This document shows, piece by piece, positions 1 through 7,885 of a stretch of DNA of 64,000 nt; the stretch's first letter is position 1, and each line of letters opens with the position of its first letter. The DNA lies in assembly GCF_034344865.1 (NCBI RefSeq), contig NZ_CP133774.1, forward strand, positions 3,844,001 through 3,908,000, in the 5' to 3' direction. Made by a program: the position numbers and the translations under genes. The notes under the pieces are model-generated. The model had not been told where the DNA came from and did no database searches. It was given only the letters and a program-made list of their open reading frames with translations. The DNA comes from Pseudomonas sp. 10S4 (GTDB lineage Bacteria; Pseudomonadota; Gammaproteobacteria; Pseudomonadales; Pseudomonadaceae).

Positions 1-381
1 ATCAACCTGCGTCGCGCCGCTCGTGGCGTCAGCAGGCATTACGACGGCGCTCTCGACGGCTTCGGGATCAACGTTGCCCAGTATTCTTTGCTGTGCAATC
101 TGCAGCGTCTGGATCAACCGAGTATTTCCACCCTGGCCGAAGCCATGGGCCTGGACCGCAGCACCCTGGGGCGCAATCTGCGGGTGCTGGAAGGCGAGGG
201 GCTGGTGGCGCTGAACGAGGGCGAGGATATGCGCAATCGCATCGTCAGGCTCACCGAGGCTGGCGCTGAGCGCCTGGCAGCGGCGTTGCCGGCCTGGGAA
301 GCGGCGCAGCAGCGGCTGATTGATCGTCTGGGCGCCGAAAAACGTGAAACCTTGCTGAAGTTGCTGGACGAACTGGCTTGA
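1..381 (+). CDS. MarR family transcriptional regulator (5' partial)
   Basis: The reading frame is open from the first base of the window, so the true start lies upstream; 126 codons are visible. The visible part is a winged helix-turn-helix typical of MarR: the recognition region contains LAEAMGLDRSTLGRNL, followed by the wing and an LTEAG motif, then a C-terminal dimerisation helix ending in LLDELA. MarR proteins are usually dimeric repressors released by small aromatic or phenolic ligands. The gene ends 52 bases before an MFS exporter on the same strand, so it probably controls that exporter. Family assignment is firm; the ligand is unknown. Confidence 0.85.
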   Translation: MNLRRAARGVSRHYDGALDGFGINVAQYSLLCNLQRLDQPSISTLAEAMGLDRSTLGRNLRVLEGEGLVALNEGEDMRNRIVRLTEAGAERLAAALPAWEAAQQRLIDRLGAEKRETLLKLLDELA

Positions 382-433
382 TGCCAGTTTGTTCGATCTT
401 AAGCGGGTATATACCCGCTACCGGAGAATAAGA

Positions 434-1642
434 ATGACATCGATGTGGCGTACGTGCGGTTGGGTGTTGGTGGGGAGTGCGCTGATTCTGGCGTTGTCTC
501 TGGGCGTGCGGCATGGCTTCGGGCTGTTCCTGGCGCCGATGAGCGCTGAGTTCGGCTGGGGGCGCGAGACCTTTGCGTTTGCCATCGCCTTGCAGAACCT
601 GATCTGGGGCCTGGCACAGCCGTTCACCGGCGCCCTGGCCGACCGCTTCGGTGCCGCAAAAGTGGTGTTGGTCGGTGGTGTGTTGTACGCGGGGGGCCTG
701 GTCTGCATGGGCTTGTCTGACTCGGCGGTGACCTTGTCCCTGAGTGCCGGTCTGTTGATCGGTATCGGCCTGTCAGGCACCTCGTTCTCAGTGATCCTCG
801 GCGTGGTCGGGCGTGCGGTGCCGCCGGAGAAACGCAGCATGGGCATGGGCATCGCCAGCGCTGCCGGTTCTTTCGGCCAGTTCGCGGTGTTGCCCGGTAC
901 GCTGGGGCTGATCGGCTGGCTCGGCTGGTCCGCCGCTTTGTTGGTGCTGGGCTTGCTGGTGGCGTTGATCGTGCCGTTGGTGAGCATGCTCAAGGACAAG
1001 CCGCTGCCGGTGCTTGGTCATGAGCAAACCTTGTCCGAAGCCCTGCGTGAAGCCTGTTCCCATTCCGGGTTCTGGCTGCTGGCGTTCGGCTTTTTTGTCT
1101 GCGGGTTTCAAGTGGTATTCATCGGCGTGCACCTGCCGGCCTATCTGGTGGATCAACACCTGCCGGCCACCGTCGGCACCACGGTGCTGGCGCTGATCGG
1201 GTTGTTCAATATCTTCGGTACTTACACGGCAGGCTGGCTCGGCGGGCGGATGTCCAAGCCGCGCTTGCTCACGGGTTTGTACCTGTTGCGAGCGGTGGTG
1301 ATCGGGCTGTTCCTGTGGGCGCCGGTTACAACGACCAGTGCTTATCTGTTCGGCATGGCGATGGGCTTTCTGTGGTTGTCCACGGTGCCGTTGACCAATG
1401 GCACCGTGGCAACCTTGTTCGGTGTGCGAAACCTGTCCATGCTCGGTGGGATTGTTTTCCTGTTCCACCAGCTCGGATCGTTCCTCGGTGGCTGGTTGGG
1501 CGGGGTGGTGTATGACCGTACCGGGAGCTACGACTTGATCTGGCAGGTAGCGATTCTCTTGAGTCTGTTGGCGGCAGCCCTGAATTGGCCAGTGCGTGAA
1601 CGGCCGGTAGCGCGGCTGCAAACCCAGATGAGCGCGATATGA
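434..1642 (+). CDS. MFS transporter
   Basis: A 402-residue inner-membrane transporter with about 12 hydrophobic segments. The N-terminal half carries GLFLAPMSAEFGWGRE and a loop GALADRFGAAKV that matches the MFS loop 2-3 signature. The pattern is closest to the monocarboxylate or oxalate/formate-like branch, but the substrate cannot be read from sequence. The ATG at 434 is preferred over an upstream in-frame start at 389, because it follows a GGAGAA ribosome site and the upstream codons look non-coding. It follows the MarR gene and overlaps the next small gene by four bases (ATGA), so the three probably form an operon. Confidence 0.85.
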   Translation: MTSMWRTCGWVLVGSALILALSLGVRHGFGLFLAPMSAEFGWGRETFAFAIALQNLIWGLAQPFTGALADRFGAAKVVLVGGVLYAGGLVCMGLSDSAVTLSLSAGLLIGIGLSGTSFSVILGVVGRAVPPEKRSMGMGIASAAGSFGQFAVLPGTLGLIGWLGWSAALLVLGLLVALIVPLVSMLKDKPLPVLGHEQTLSEALREACSHSGFWLLAFGFFVCGFQVVFIGVHLPAYLVDQHLPATVGTTVLALIGLFNIFGTYTAGWLGGRMSKPRLLTGLYLLRAVVIGLFLWAPVTTTSAYLFGMAMGFLWLSTVPLTNGTVATLFGVRNLSMLGGIVFLFHQLGSFLGGWLGGVVYDRTGSYDLIWQVAILLSLLAAALNWPVRERPVARLQTQMSAI

Positions 1643-1761
1643 ACAGTCTCTGGCCGCGAATAGTTGTAGCCGGTGTCGGCGCCTTGCTGCTGGCCCTGGC
1701 GTGGTGGGGTTGGCATCAGGGCGGGCTGGCGCTGATGCAATTGGGCATGGGCGCTTGCTAG
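1639..1761 (+). CDS. Small single-span membrane protein (40 aa)
   Basis: A short reading frame begins at the ATG overlapping the stop of the MFS gene and encodes 40 residues starting MNSLWPRIVVAGVGALLLAL and ending LMQLGMGAC. Residues about 8 to 26 form one hydrophobic segment rich in Gly, Ala, Leu and Trp. The ATGA overlap suggests translational coupling with the transporter. Similar tiny proteins follow MFS genes in other Pseudomonas as far as I recall, but no function is known. It could be an accessory subunit of the exporter; that is inference only. Confidence 0.6.
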   Translation: MNSLWPRIVVAGVGALLLALAWWGWHQGGLALMQLGMGAC

Positions 1762-1817
1762 CAGGATGTGAGGACGAGTAAGTTCGCTTTCTGACGATTC
1801 CTCAAGGATGCACCGAC

Positions 1818-2369
1818 ATGCTGATGCGCTGGCTCGCAGTCCCCGCGTTGCTGATGGCGTTTACCGGATTGGCCCAAGCGGCCGAGTGTCCGGAGCTGTT
1901 GCAGGGCTCGCTGCCCAAGTTGCGGGCCAAGGAATCGATCGATCTGTGCCAGCGTTATGCGGGCAAGCCGCTGGTGGTGGTCAATACCGCCAGCTTCTGC
2001 GGCTTCGCCCCACAGTTCAAAGGCCTTGAGGCGCTGTATCAGCGTTACAAGGACCAAGGGCTGGAGGTGCTCGGCGTTCCGTCCAATGACTTCAAACAAG
2101 AGGCCAAGGACGGCGCTGAGACGGCCAAGGTTTGCTACGTCAACTATGGCGTGACCTTCACCATGACCGAGCCGCAGAAAGTCCGCGGCGACGAGGCGAC
2201 TCACCTGTTCAAAGTTCTCGCCGAGCAGAGCAGCGCGCCGAAGTGGAATTTCTATAAGTACGTCATCGATCGCCAAGGCAAAGTGATTGCCAATTTCTCC
2301 AGCCTGACCAAACCTGACAACCCGGAATTCATCGAGGCCGTAGAGAAAGCCATCGCCTCGAAGCCCTGA
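1818..2369 (+). CDS. Periplasmic glutathione peroxidase family protein
   Basis: A 183-residue thiol peroxidase with a signal peptide (residues 1-21, cleavage after AQA). The family active-site block VNTASFCGF is present with the peroxidatic Cys at about 61, a Gln at about 94, and the Trp of the [10 protein letters not shown] block at about 143. A second Cys near 106 sits where thioredoxin-dependent members keep the resolving cysteine, so it is likely a Cys-type hydroperoxide reductase acting in the periplasm. Selenocysteine is replaced by Cys as usual in bacteria. It stands alone between the MFS unit and a terminator shared with the convergent FadL-type gene. Confidence 0.88.
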   Translation: MLMRWLAVPALLMAFTGLAQAAECPELLQGSLPKLRAKESIDLCQRYAGKPLVVVNTASFCGFAPQFKGLEALYQRYKDQGLEVLGVPSNDFKQEAKDGAETAKVCYVNYGVTFTMTEPQKVRGDEATHLFKVLAEQSSAPKWNFYKYVIDRQGKVIANFSSLTKPDNPEFIEAVEKAIASKP

Positions 2370-2382
2370 TCGACGGCCACTA

Positions 2383-2421
2383 AAAAGCCCCGCCTCTGTG
2401 CAAGAGAGCGGGGCTTTTTTT
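2383..2421. terminator. Bidirectional rho-independent terminator
   Basis: A GC-rich stem (AAAAGCCCCGC pairing with GCGGGGCTTTT) with A and T runs on the two flanks lies between the convergent peroxidase and FadL-type genes, so it can end transcripts from both sides. Confidence 0.85.
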
Positions 2422-2458
2422 GACTCAGGTGGCGAGGCGTGAACCTCGCCGTGAATCA

Positions 2459-3730
2459 TCAGAAGCGGTAGGTTGCGCCTACACCGAAACCGCTCGCCCA
2501 GTTTTGATACTTGGCGTTGTAGGTCTGGCCTTGGGCATTGCTGTTGGCAACCTGGACGGACTCTTCACGCAGGTACGAGTACGCGAGGTCGATGGTCAGG
2601 TCATCAGTCGGGCTCCAACCGGCGCCGAAGCTGATCGCTTTGCGATCACCTGTCGGGATGCGCGGGGAGCGATCGACGTTGTTGGTTGGCGACTGGTCAA
2701 CCGACAGACCGGTACGCAGTACCCATTCCTTGTTCAGCTGATACGAGGCACCGATGGCGTGAGCCCAGGTGTCGTGCCAGTTTTGTTCTTCGGTGATGGT
2801 ACCGAATTGACTGCTCAGGCCAGCCGGAACATCTTTGTTGTTGACAGTGATTTCTTGCAGGCGGCTCCAGCGAGTCCAGGTGCTGCCCGCGTAGACGGTC
2901 CACTTGTCGTCGATCTGGTGAGTGACCGAGAAGTCCACAGATTCAGGCGTGGTCAAGCCCAGCGAGGCGTCGTACTTTTGGTTTGGGTTTTGCTGTACGG
3001 CAGCCAACAAGCCGTAGTAGACCTTAGTGTCACCTTCGAGCTTGTACTTCACTTTCGAGTGATAGGTCAGGCCGACGCGAGTGCTGTCGGTCAACTGAGC
3101 CAATATCCCGATGTTGTAGCCCAGAGCGGTATCGTTACCTTTGATCTTGACCTGGCCATCCGGCGCTGCCTGAGTGACCGACAGGTTCGATTCCAGGGTG
3201 CCGTCGATGCGGTTGATGGTCGGGCCGAAACCGATGGACACCTTGTCGTTGAAGGCGTAGCTGACAGTCGGCTGCATGGTCACGACTTTAACGTCGCTCT
3301 TGCTGCCGAAGTAACGGCCGGCAAAGTTGCTTTCATAGTCGGTTACCAGGCCGAACGGTGCGTAAACACCGATACCGAATGCCCAATGATCATCGATAGG
3401 CTTGACGTAGTAGCCCATCGGCACGGCGATGAACGGAACCATGTCACCTTTGTTGGTGCCGCTGTTCGGGCTGGAGCTGGCTTGGCTGATATCGGTGTGC
3501 GCGTCGAGCATTGCAAAACCGCCGGTAACTTGTTCCCGCTTGATGCGGGACATGCCGGCAGGGTTGCCATAAATTGTGCTTGCGTCATCGGCAGAGGAAG
3601 ATCGCCCGGCAAAACCTGTACCCATCCCGCTGATACTTTGTTCGTTGATGGCAAAGCCAGCTGCGAAAATTTGGGTGGATGCCAAGGCAGCGGCGAGGCT
3701 AAGGGTGGTTTTGAGCATTACTTTTTTCAT
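2459..3730 (-). CDS. OmpP1/FadL/TodX family outer membrane transporter
   Basis: A 423-residue outer-membrane protein with a signal peptide ending ASTQIFA before AGFAINEQS. The mature N-terminus has the FadL hallmark (GFAINEQSISGMGTGFAG, then STIYGNPAGMSRI), and the C-terminus ends in an aromatic residue two places from the end (TYRF), as expected for a 14-strand beta-barrel. Family members take up long-chain fatty acids or hydrophobic aromatics by diffusion; the exact substrate is not evident. The ATG is preceded by AGGAG. A long open frame on the opposite strand is an antisense shadow. Confidence 0.88.
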   Translation of the reverse strand: MKKVMLKTTLSLAAALASTQIFAAGFAINEQSISGMGTGFAGRSSSADDASTIYGNPAGMSRIKREQVTGGFAMLDAHTDISQASSSPNSGTNKGDMVPFIAVPMGYYVKPIDDHWAFGIGVYAPFGLVTDYESNFAGRYFGSKSDVKVVTMQPTVSYAFNDKVSIGFGPTINRIDGTLESNLSVTQAAPDGQVKIKGNDTALGYNIGILAQLTDSTRVGLTYHSKVKYKLEGDTKVYYGLLAAVQQNPNQKYDASLGLTTPESVDFSVTHQIDDKWTVYAGSTWTRWSRLQEITVNNKDVPAGLSSQFGTITEEQNWHDTWAHAIGASYQLNKEWVLRTGLSVDQSPTNNVDRSPRIPTGDRKAISFGAGWSPTDDLTIDLAYSYLREESVQVANSNAQGQTYNAKYQNWASGFGVGATYRF

Positions 3731-3893
3731 TATTAGAACTCCTGGTGATCACCGGGGCGAAAATTACCAAGATTTTCGTCTCGGCGCTATAGCCTGTATG
3801 GGTTGAGTTAGAGCGCTTTTGTAGGACAATCCGACCAGATTCGCGACCTGTTGCAAGATCTTGTGAAACGGGCCGGTCAGCAAGCGACTTGAT

Positions 3894-4358
3894 TCAGGGA
3901 TGAAACACAGGTTTGCCAGGCGCAGGTAAAATCGCGAAGGCGTCCTTGCGGTTGAAAGGTCTGGCGCCATATTCGGGCCATTCCCAGCACATCGTCGGGG
4001 TCAGGGAGGGAGTGTTTTGTTCTTCTACTAACAGCCAGGCGATGGCCGTGGCGTAGCGCAGGTTGACGGTCAATTCCAGGTGCGGACTGCTTAAAAAGGC
4101 GTGCTGGCTGGCCAGGCCACGAACCAGGCTCGCCCGCTCCGGGTCCAGTGCCAGGTAGTCATCCCAGAGTGCCCGGTGACGGGGCTCGGCGATTCGGTAC
4201 AGGCCGTGTCCACGGCGGTCATGCAGGGCGGAGCCAAGGGCTGACTGGCTGGCGGCGATGCCCAGCAGCAGGGATTCGGCAGTTGCGCTATGGCGCCCGA
4301 GGTAAATCAATGTCGGGCGGATCACATAACGGCACAGTTCGCTGGCAGCGATACCCAT
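3894..4358 (-). CDS. Conserved hypothetical protein (about 154 aa)
   Basis: I do not recognise a named family. The protein begins MGIAASELCRYVIRPTLIYL and contains AESLLLGIAASQSALG and YRIAEPRHRALWDDYL. This layout resembles small phage-associated lysozyme-fold-like proteins that have lost an obvious catalytic Glu, but the comparison is from memory. The ATG at 4358 has a GAGGG site five bases upstream; a GTG at 4391 would add 11 residues with a poorer site. No signal peptide is seen. It is transcribed toward the FadL-type gene but sits 163 bases from it, so co-transcription is uncertain. Confidence 0.6.
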   Translation of the reverse strand: MGIAASELCRYVIRPTLIYLGRHSATAESLLLGIAASQSALGSALHDRRGHGLYRIAEPRHRALWDDYLALDPERASLVRGLASQHAFLSSPHLELTVNLRYATAIAWLLVEEQNTPSLTPTMCWEWPEYGARPFNRKDAFAILPAPGKPVFHP

Positions 4359-4581
4359 AAAGCCCTCGAAACATGAAATGGGCGGCGACACCTGAAGGGG
4401 GGCTTGGCAGCAGTGAATCGACTCAGGCTCGCCGAAAGCGGATCAAGCCGCTTGAGTTGAAGTGTAGTGTCATATTCGCGCTGTAAAGGACTGTTTTTAA
4501 AATATTTCCGGCAGGCAGTTATAACCGTTATATCGGTTAGTGCTTAAGCGTTGAGGGTAAAAAGAGAAATATCAGGCAATA

Positions 4582-4610
4582 AAAAGCCCTGCTTTTTGAG
4601 CAGGGCTTTT
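4582..4610 (-). terminator. Rho-independent terminator
   Basis: An 11-base stem (AAAAGCCCTGC/GCAGGGCTTTT) followed on the minus strand by more T residues lies 25 bases after the stop of the 74-residue gene at 4635-4859. Confidence 0.8.
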
Positions 4611-4634
4611 GAGGTTTTCAGTCTTTCTGGCGTC

Positions 4635-4859
4635 TCAGGCAACCAGTGCCTGGCGAGTACGATCGATCACGGCCTGCAGCGGTTCAGCGCTGGAGTATTG
4701 ATCGGGGTACAGGCGTTCGCTGTGACGAGCGATGCCGTGTTCGTTGACCAGAGTGAAGCTGAAGCAGCCTTTGCGAGCGGCCATGATCAGGCAGTTCATT
4801 GGTGCAAAAGCGTTAGTTAGGGTGCGAATGGCATCCTGAGTGTGGATTTGAGTAGACAT
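4635..4859 (-). CDS. Conserved small hypothetical protein (74 aa)
   Basis: A 74-residue soluble protein starting MSTQIHTQDAIRTLTNAF and ending RTRQALVA, without signal peptide or membrane segment. The middle (CLIMAARKGCFSFTLVNEHG) looks like beta strands and the end like a helix. The ATG has TAGGA upstream, the gene ends at a strong terminator, and the leader holds a small hairpin (CACGGAT-loop-ATCCGTG, 4880-4896). These signals support a real, independently transcribed gene. I cannot name its function. Confidence 0.65.
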   Translation of the reverse strand: MSTQIHTQDAIRTLTNAFAPMNCLIMAARKGCFSFTLVNEHGIARHSERLYPDQYSSAEPLQAVIDRTRQALVA

Positions 4860-5855
4860 AGTTATTGGGTGTTCCTACAAGCGACACGGATAAGATCCGT
4901 GCAAAATTAAAACGTTCCAGTGACGACGACCACCATTGGTCGAACGAAGAACCCGACTGGAACAAAGCAGCCAGTTTGAAGCGCTGATAATTGGCGCGCT
5001 TGGGCTGGCAGGTAGGTACTTAGGAGGGCAGGCAACACATCAAGGGCAAAGGTTCTGGGCCCGGGGTGAAGATCCTGATCAATTTGCAGGCTGGTTCGGT
5101 CAGCGTAAGTGAGCTTCGCAACACCCTTTGCTTTCATTTCAAAGGCAGTGTTGACGCAAGGTTTACCTGGAAACCATCGAGGTGGTCGATCCCGCTTTGT
5201 CGGTGGAGGCTTCTCAGGGAAGGCTGACCGTGGGGATTTGTTCGACCAGAATTGACTTTCAGCTTGGTACTAACGCCGCGGATACTAACTGATTGAATTT
5301 TAGAAAGGAAGTGTGTTAGCAAAAAAAGATCTTGTGCAGGGCCTTTTAGGTGCTTTCGCCAAGCGCTTCGAGGGCTGTAAACACTGGGCTTGCCCTGTAA
5401 TCGCCGAGGTTTTTACCGTTTGTCGCCGCGCTGGCATGGCCCTGAATGGGTCTGGATCAGGAGTTTGTCGCGGCTTATCCCCAGGCCTGGTCTGCAAAAC
5501 GCGCCGAAAAAGCGCATTGATATAACCGCCGCAAAGGTACTTGTGCACATTAGTTGCGCAGGCTGTCACACCACTGTCACCTTGGCTTCAAACGCAGTGG
5601 GTGCCTGTAATGAAAATTTAAGTCAATGAAAAACATCGCTTTTTTTAACTGGTGAAAAAATCGTCAGTTTGACTGCGAGCCCCATTCCACAGGGCTTTGC
5701 GAGAGTTCAAGGGCGGTTGTCCACTGAGTTATCCACAGCTTCTGTGGATTGTCCCGAGCGCTTGCTCTAGGACGGGCGTGCCGGGTTTTTTTCAACTTTA
5801 CCTGTAGGAAAAAAGAGTAGAGTGGCGCGCCTTCCGATCTGCCCCACAGTGCTTT
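4860..5855. other. Long intergenic region without a confident gene
   Basis: Nearly 1 kb holds only short overlapping reading frames (for example 5300-5569 minus and 5313-5525 plus) with no ribosome site, no family resemblance and irregular composition. Visible elements are the leader hairpin of the 74-residue gene at 4880-4896, an AGAAAGGAAG tract at 5302-5311 without a convincing gene behind it, and a pair of opposed DnaA boxes at 5729-5751. It may hold regulatory RNA or remnants of decayed genes; neither can be shown from sequence alone. Confidence 0.5.
5729..5751. promoter_or_regulatory. Paired DnaA boxes (inverted, 5-bp spacer)
   Basis: A perfect consensus box TTATCCACA (5729-5737) is followed after five bases by an inverted box TGTGGATTG (5743-5751). 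It lies about 105 bases upstream of the Sel1-type gene. The same arrangement occurs at 25236-25258. The boxes could repress or titrate DnaA; they are not near dnaA or an origin that I can see. Confidence 0.6.
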
Positions 5856-6179
5856 ATGAAGTTTCGCTCAGTATCAACCTCTGTTACCGACACGCCCCCT
5901 CCTGTTACCCCACCCAAGCGCTTTTCCATGCGTGTGGCCGAGTGGCTACTGGACAGTCCGCGCCTGGGCGATAACCCCAACGTCAAACACTTTGCCGGAC
6001 GCTTGCTCAAGCAACCGGCCCGGGAAGGCGTGGTGGCCGCCCAAAGTCGTCTGGGGCAGTTGATGTGCCGCGAGTGTGGCAATGCGCGGGATCGGCGCAT
6101 CGGTCACGATTTGCTGCGTCAGGCCGCCCGTGCCGGTGACCGGCGCGCTCAGCAGGAACTGGGGTTGATCGAAGACTGA
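5856..6179 (+). CDS. Sel1-like repeat protein (107 aa)
   Basis: A 107-residue protein with a Pro-rich head (about residues 10-22) and a helical body. It carries Sel1/TPR-like helical pairs: GVVAAQSRLGQLMCREC and then HDLLRQAARAGDRRAQQELGLIED, the second matching the A..AGD..AQ..LG consensus well. Sel1 units mediate protein contacts; no enzymatic motif is present and no signal peptide is apparent. It lies 61 bases upstream of rmuC on the same strand and may be co-transcribed. A second Sel1-type protein is encoded at 26558-26965. Confidence 0.7.
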   Translation: MKFRSVSTSVTDTPPPVTPPKRFSMRVAEWLLDSPRLGDNPNVKHFAGRLLKQPAREGVVAAQSRLGQLMCRECGNARDRRIGHDLLRQAARAGDRRAQQELGLIED

Positions 6180-6240
6180 GCTGTCCAAGACCTGACGCCT
6201 TGGTTAACCTTCAAGCTTTATCTCATCGGCAGGAGTGGCT

Positions 6241-7719
6241 ATGGCTATGGACTTGACCAGCATATTGCTCGGTCTGGCGGGCGCTGCATTGCCATTGTTG
6301 GCACTGGCCTGGCAAATCCAGCGCCGGGCGAGCGCCGGGCAGGCCGACGTGGCGTTGCTGGAAGAGCGGTTGGCCACGGCCCAATTGGCTCAGGACGGTT
6401 TGAACGCCCAGCTCGATGCGTGCCGCGACGAAATCGGCGACCTGAGCCAGGCCAATTCCGCCAAGCAGGCCGACCTGGCCGCTGTACGCCGTGAAGTCGA
6501 GTTGCTGCAAATCGAGCGCGACGATGCCCGCGACGCGTCCCACGCCTGGAATATCGAGCGCGCCGGCAAAGAGGCTGAGTTGCGTCGCCTCGACGCGCAG
6601 GCTGCATCCCTCAACGCCGAGCTGCGTGAGCAACAGGAAAGCCATCAGCAGCGCCTCAACGACCTCCAGGGCTCGCGCGACGAGCTGCGGGCGCAGTTCG
6701 CCGAGCTGGCGGGGAAAATCTTCGACGAGCGCGAGCAGCGTTTCGCCGAGACCAGTCAGCAGCGCCTGGGGCAGTTGCTCGATCCGTTGAAGGAACGCAT
6801 CCAGTCCTTCGAAAAACGCGTCGAAGAAAGTTACCAGGCCGAGGCGCGAGAACGCTTTTCCCTGGCCAAGGAACTGGAGCGCCTGCAGCAGTTGAACCTG
6901 CGCCTGAGTGACGAAGCCACCAACCTGACCCGGGCCTTGAAAGGCCAGAAAACCCAAGGCAACTGGGGTGAGCTGATTCTTGAGCGGGTGCTTGAACACG
7001 CGGGCCTGGAGAAGGGCCGTGAGTACCAGACTCAGGTCACCCTCAAAGGCCCGGACGGCGAGCGTTTCCAGCCGGACGTCATCATTTATTTGCCCGGCGA
7101 CAAGCAGGTGGTGGTCGACTCCAAGGTCAGTCTCACGGCTTATCAGCAATACGTGGCGGCCGAAGACGATGCCATCGGCCAGGTCGCCATCAAGCAGCAC
7201 GTGCTGTCGCTGCGTAATCACGTCAAAGGGCTGTCCGGCAAGGATTACAAGCGACTGGATGGCTTGCATAGCCTGGATTTCGTTCTGCTTTTCGTGCCTA
7301 TCGAAGCCGCGTTTTCAGCGGCATTGCAAGCCGAGCCGACGCTGTTTCAGGAGGCCTTTGACCGCAACATCGTGATCGTCAGCCCGACCACGTTGCTCGC
7401 CACGTTGCGGGTCATAGACAGCCTGTGGAAGCAAGAGCGTCAGACTCAGAACGCCCGGGAAATCGCCGAGCGAGCCGGATGGCTGTACGACAAGTTTGTG
7501 CTGTTCATCCAGGATCTGGACGAGGTGGGCAATCGCTTGCAGCAGCTGGATAAAGCCTACAGCTCGGCGCGCAATAAGCTGACAGAAGGGCGCGGTAATC
7601 TGGTCAGTCGCAGCGAGCAACTGAAGCTGCTCGGGGCGCGGGCGAGCAAGAGCTTGCCGGCGGATTTACTGGAGCGGGCAATGACCGATGTGGATGGCTT
7701 GGCCGAGTTGCCGGAGTAA
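6241..7719 (+). CDS. rmuC: DNA recombination protein RmuC
   Basis: A 492-residue protein with the standard RmuC plan: an N-terminal membrane anchor (about residues 3-22), a long coiled coil rich in Gln, Glu, Leu and Arg (about 30-220), then the nuclease-fold RmuC domain with GNWGELILERVLEHAGL, PDVIIYLPGDKQVVVDSKV and FVLLFVPIEAAF. RmuC limits recombination between short inverted repeats and is built like a PD-(D/E)xK nuclease. The ATG at 6241 has AGGAG five bases upstream; a GTG at 6235 and an ATG at 6247 are also in frame. It is followed by a palindromic repeat pair. Confidence 0.93.
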   Translation: MAMDLTSILLGLAGAALPLLALAWQIQRRASAGQADVALLEERLATAQLAQDGLNAQLDACRDEIGDLSQANSAKQADLAAVRREVELLQIERDDARDASHAWNIERAGKEAELRRLDAQAASLNAELREQQESHQQRLNDLQGSRDELRAQFAELAGKIFDEREQRFAETSQQRLGQLLDPLKERIQSFEKRVEESYQAEARERFSLAKELERLQQLNLRLSDEATNLTRALKGQKTQGNWGELILERVLEHAGLEKGREYQTQVTLKGPDGERFQPDVIIYLPGDKQVVVDSKVSLTAYQQYVAAEDDAIGQVAIKQHVLSLRNHVKGLSGKDYKRLDGLHSLDFVLLFVPIEAAFSAALQAEPTLFQEAFDRNIVIVSPTTLLATLRVIDSLWKQERQTQNAREIAERAGWLYDKFVLFIQDLDEVGNRLQQLDKAYSSARNKLTEGRGNLVSRSEQLKLLGARASKSLPADLLERAMTDVDGLAELPE

Positions 7720-7726
7720 CTGCTTT

Positions 7727-7858
7727 TGTGGCGAGGGAGCTTGCTCCCGCTCGGCTGCGCAGCAGCCGCAAAGCAGGCAGCGCGGTATGCCTGACAGCCA
7801 AAGTGGCAGCATTTGGGGGCTGCTTCTCAGCCCAACGGGAGCAAGCTCCCTCGCCACA
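7727..7858. repeat. REP/REPIN pair, GTGGCGAGGGAGC family
   Basis: Two inverted arms (TGTGGCGAGGGAGCTTGCTC and its complement) enclose about 90 bases, between rmuC and crbS. Each arm also forms a hairpin (GGGAGCTTGCTCCC). Other copies of this family occur at 30057, 46075, 56993 and 59030. Confidence 0.85.
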
Positions 7859-7885
7859 GGTTTTGGGTTAGCCCGTAGGCCTCAT

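Noticed and set aside
2420..3736. 438-codon open frame on the plus strand
   Set aside because: Exactly antisense to the FadL-type gene, which has a signal peptide, ribosome site and family motifs; the plus frame has no recognisable content.
5300..5629. Short frames on both strands in the 1 kb gap
   Set aside because: No ribosome site, no family resemblance and overlapping opposite frames.
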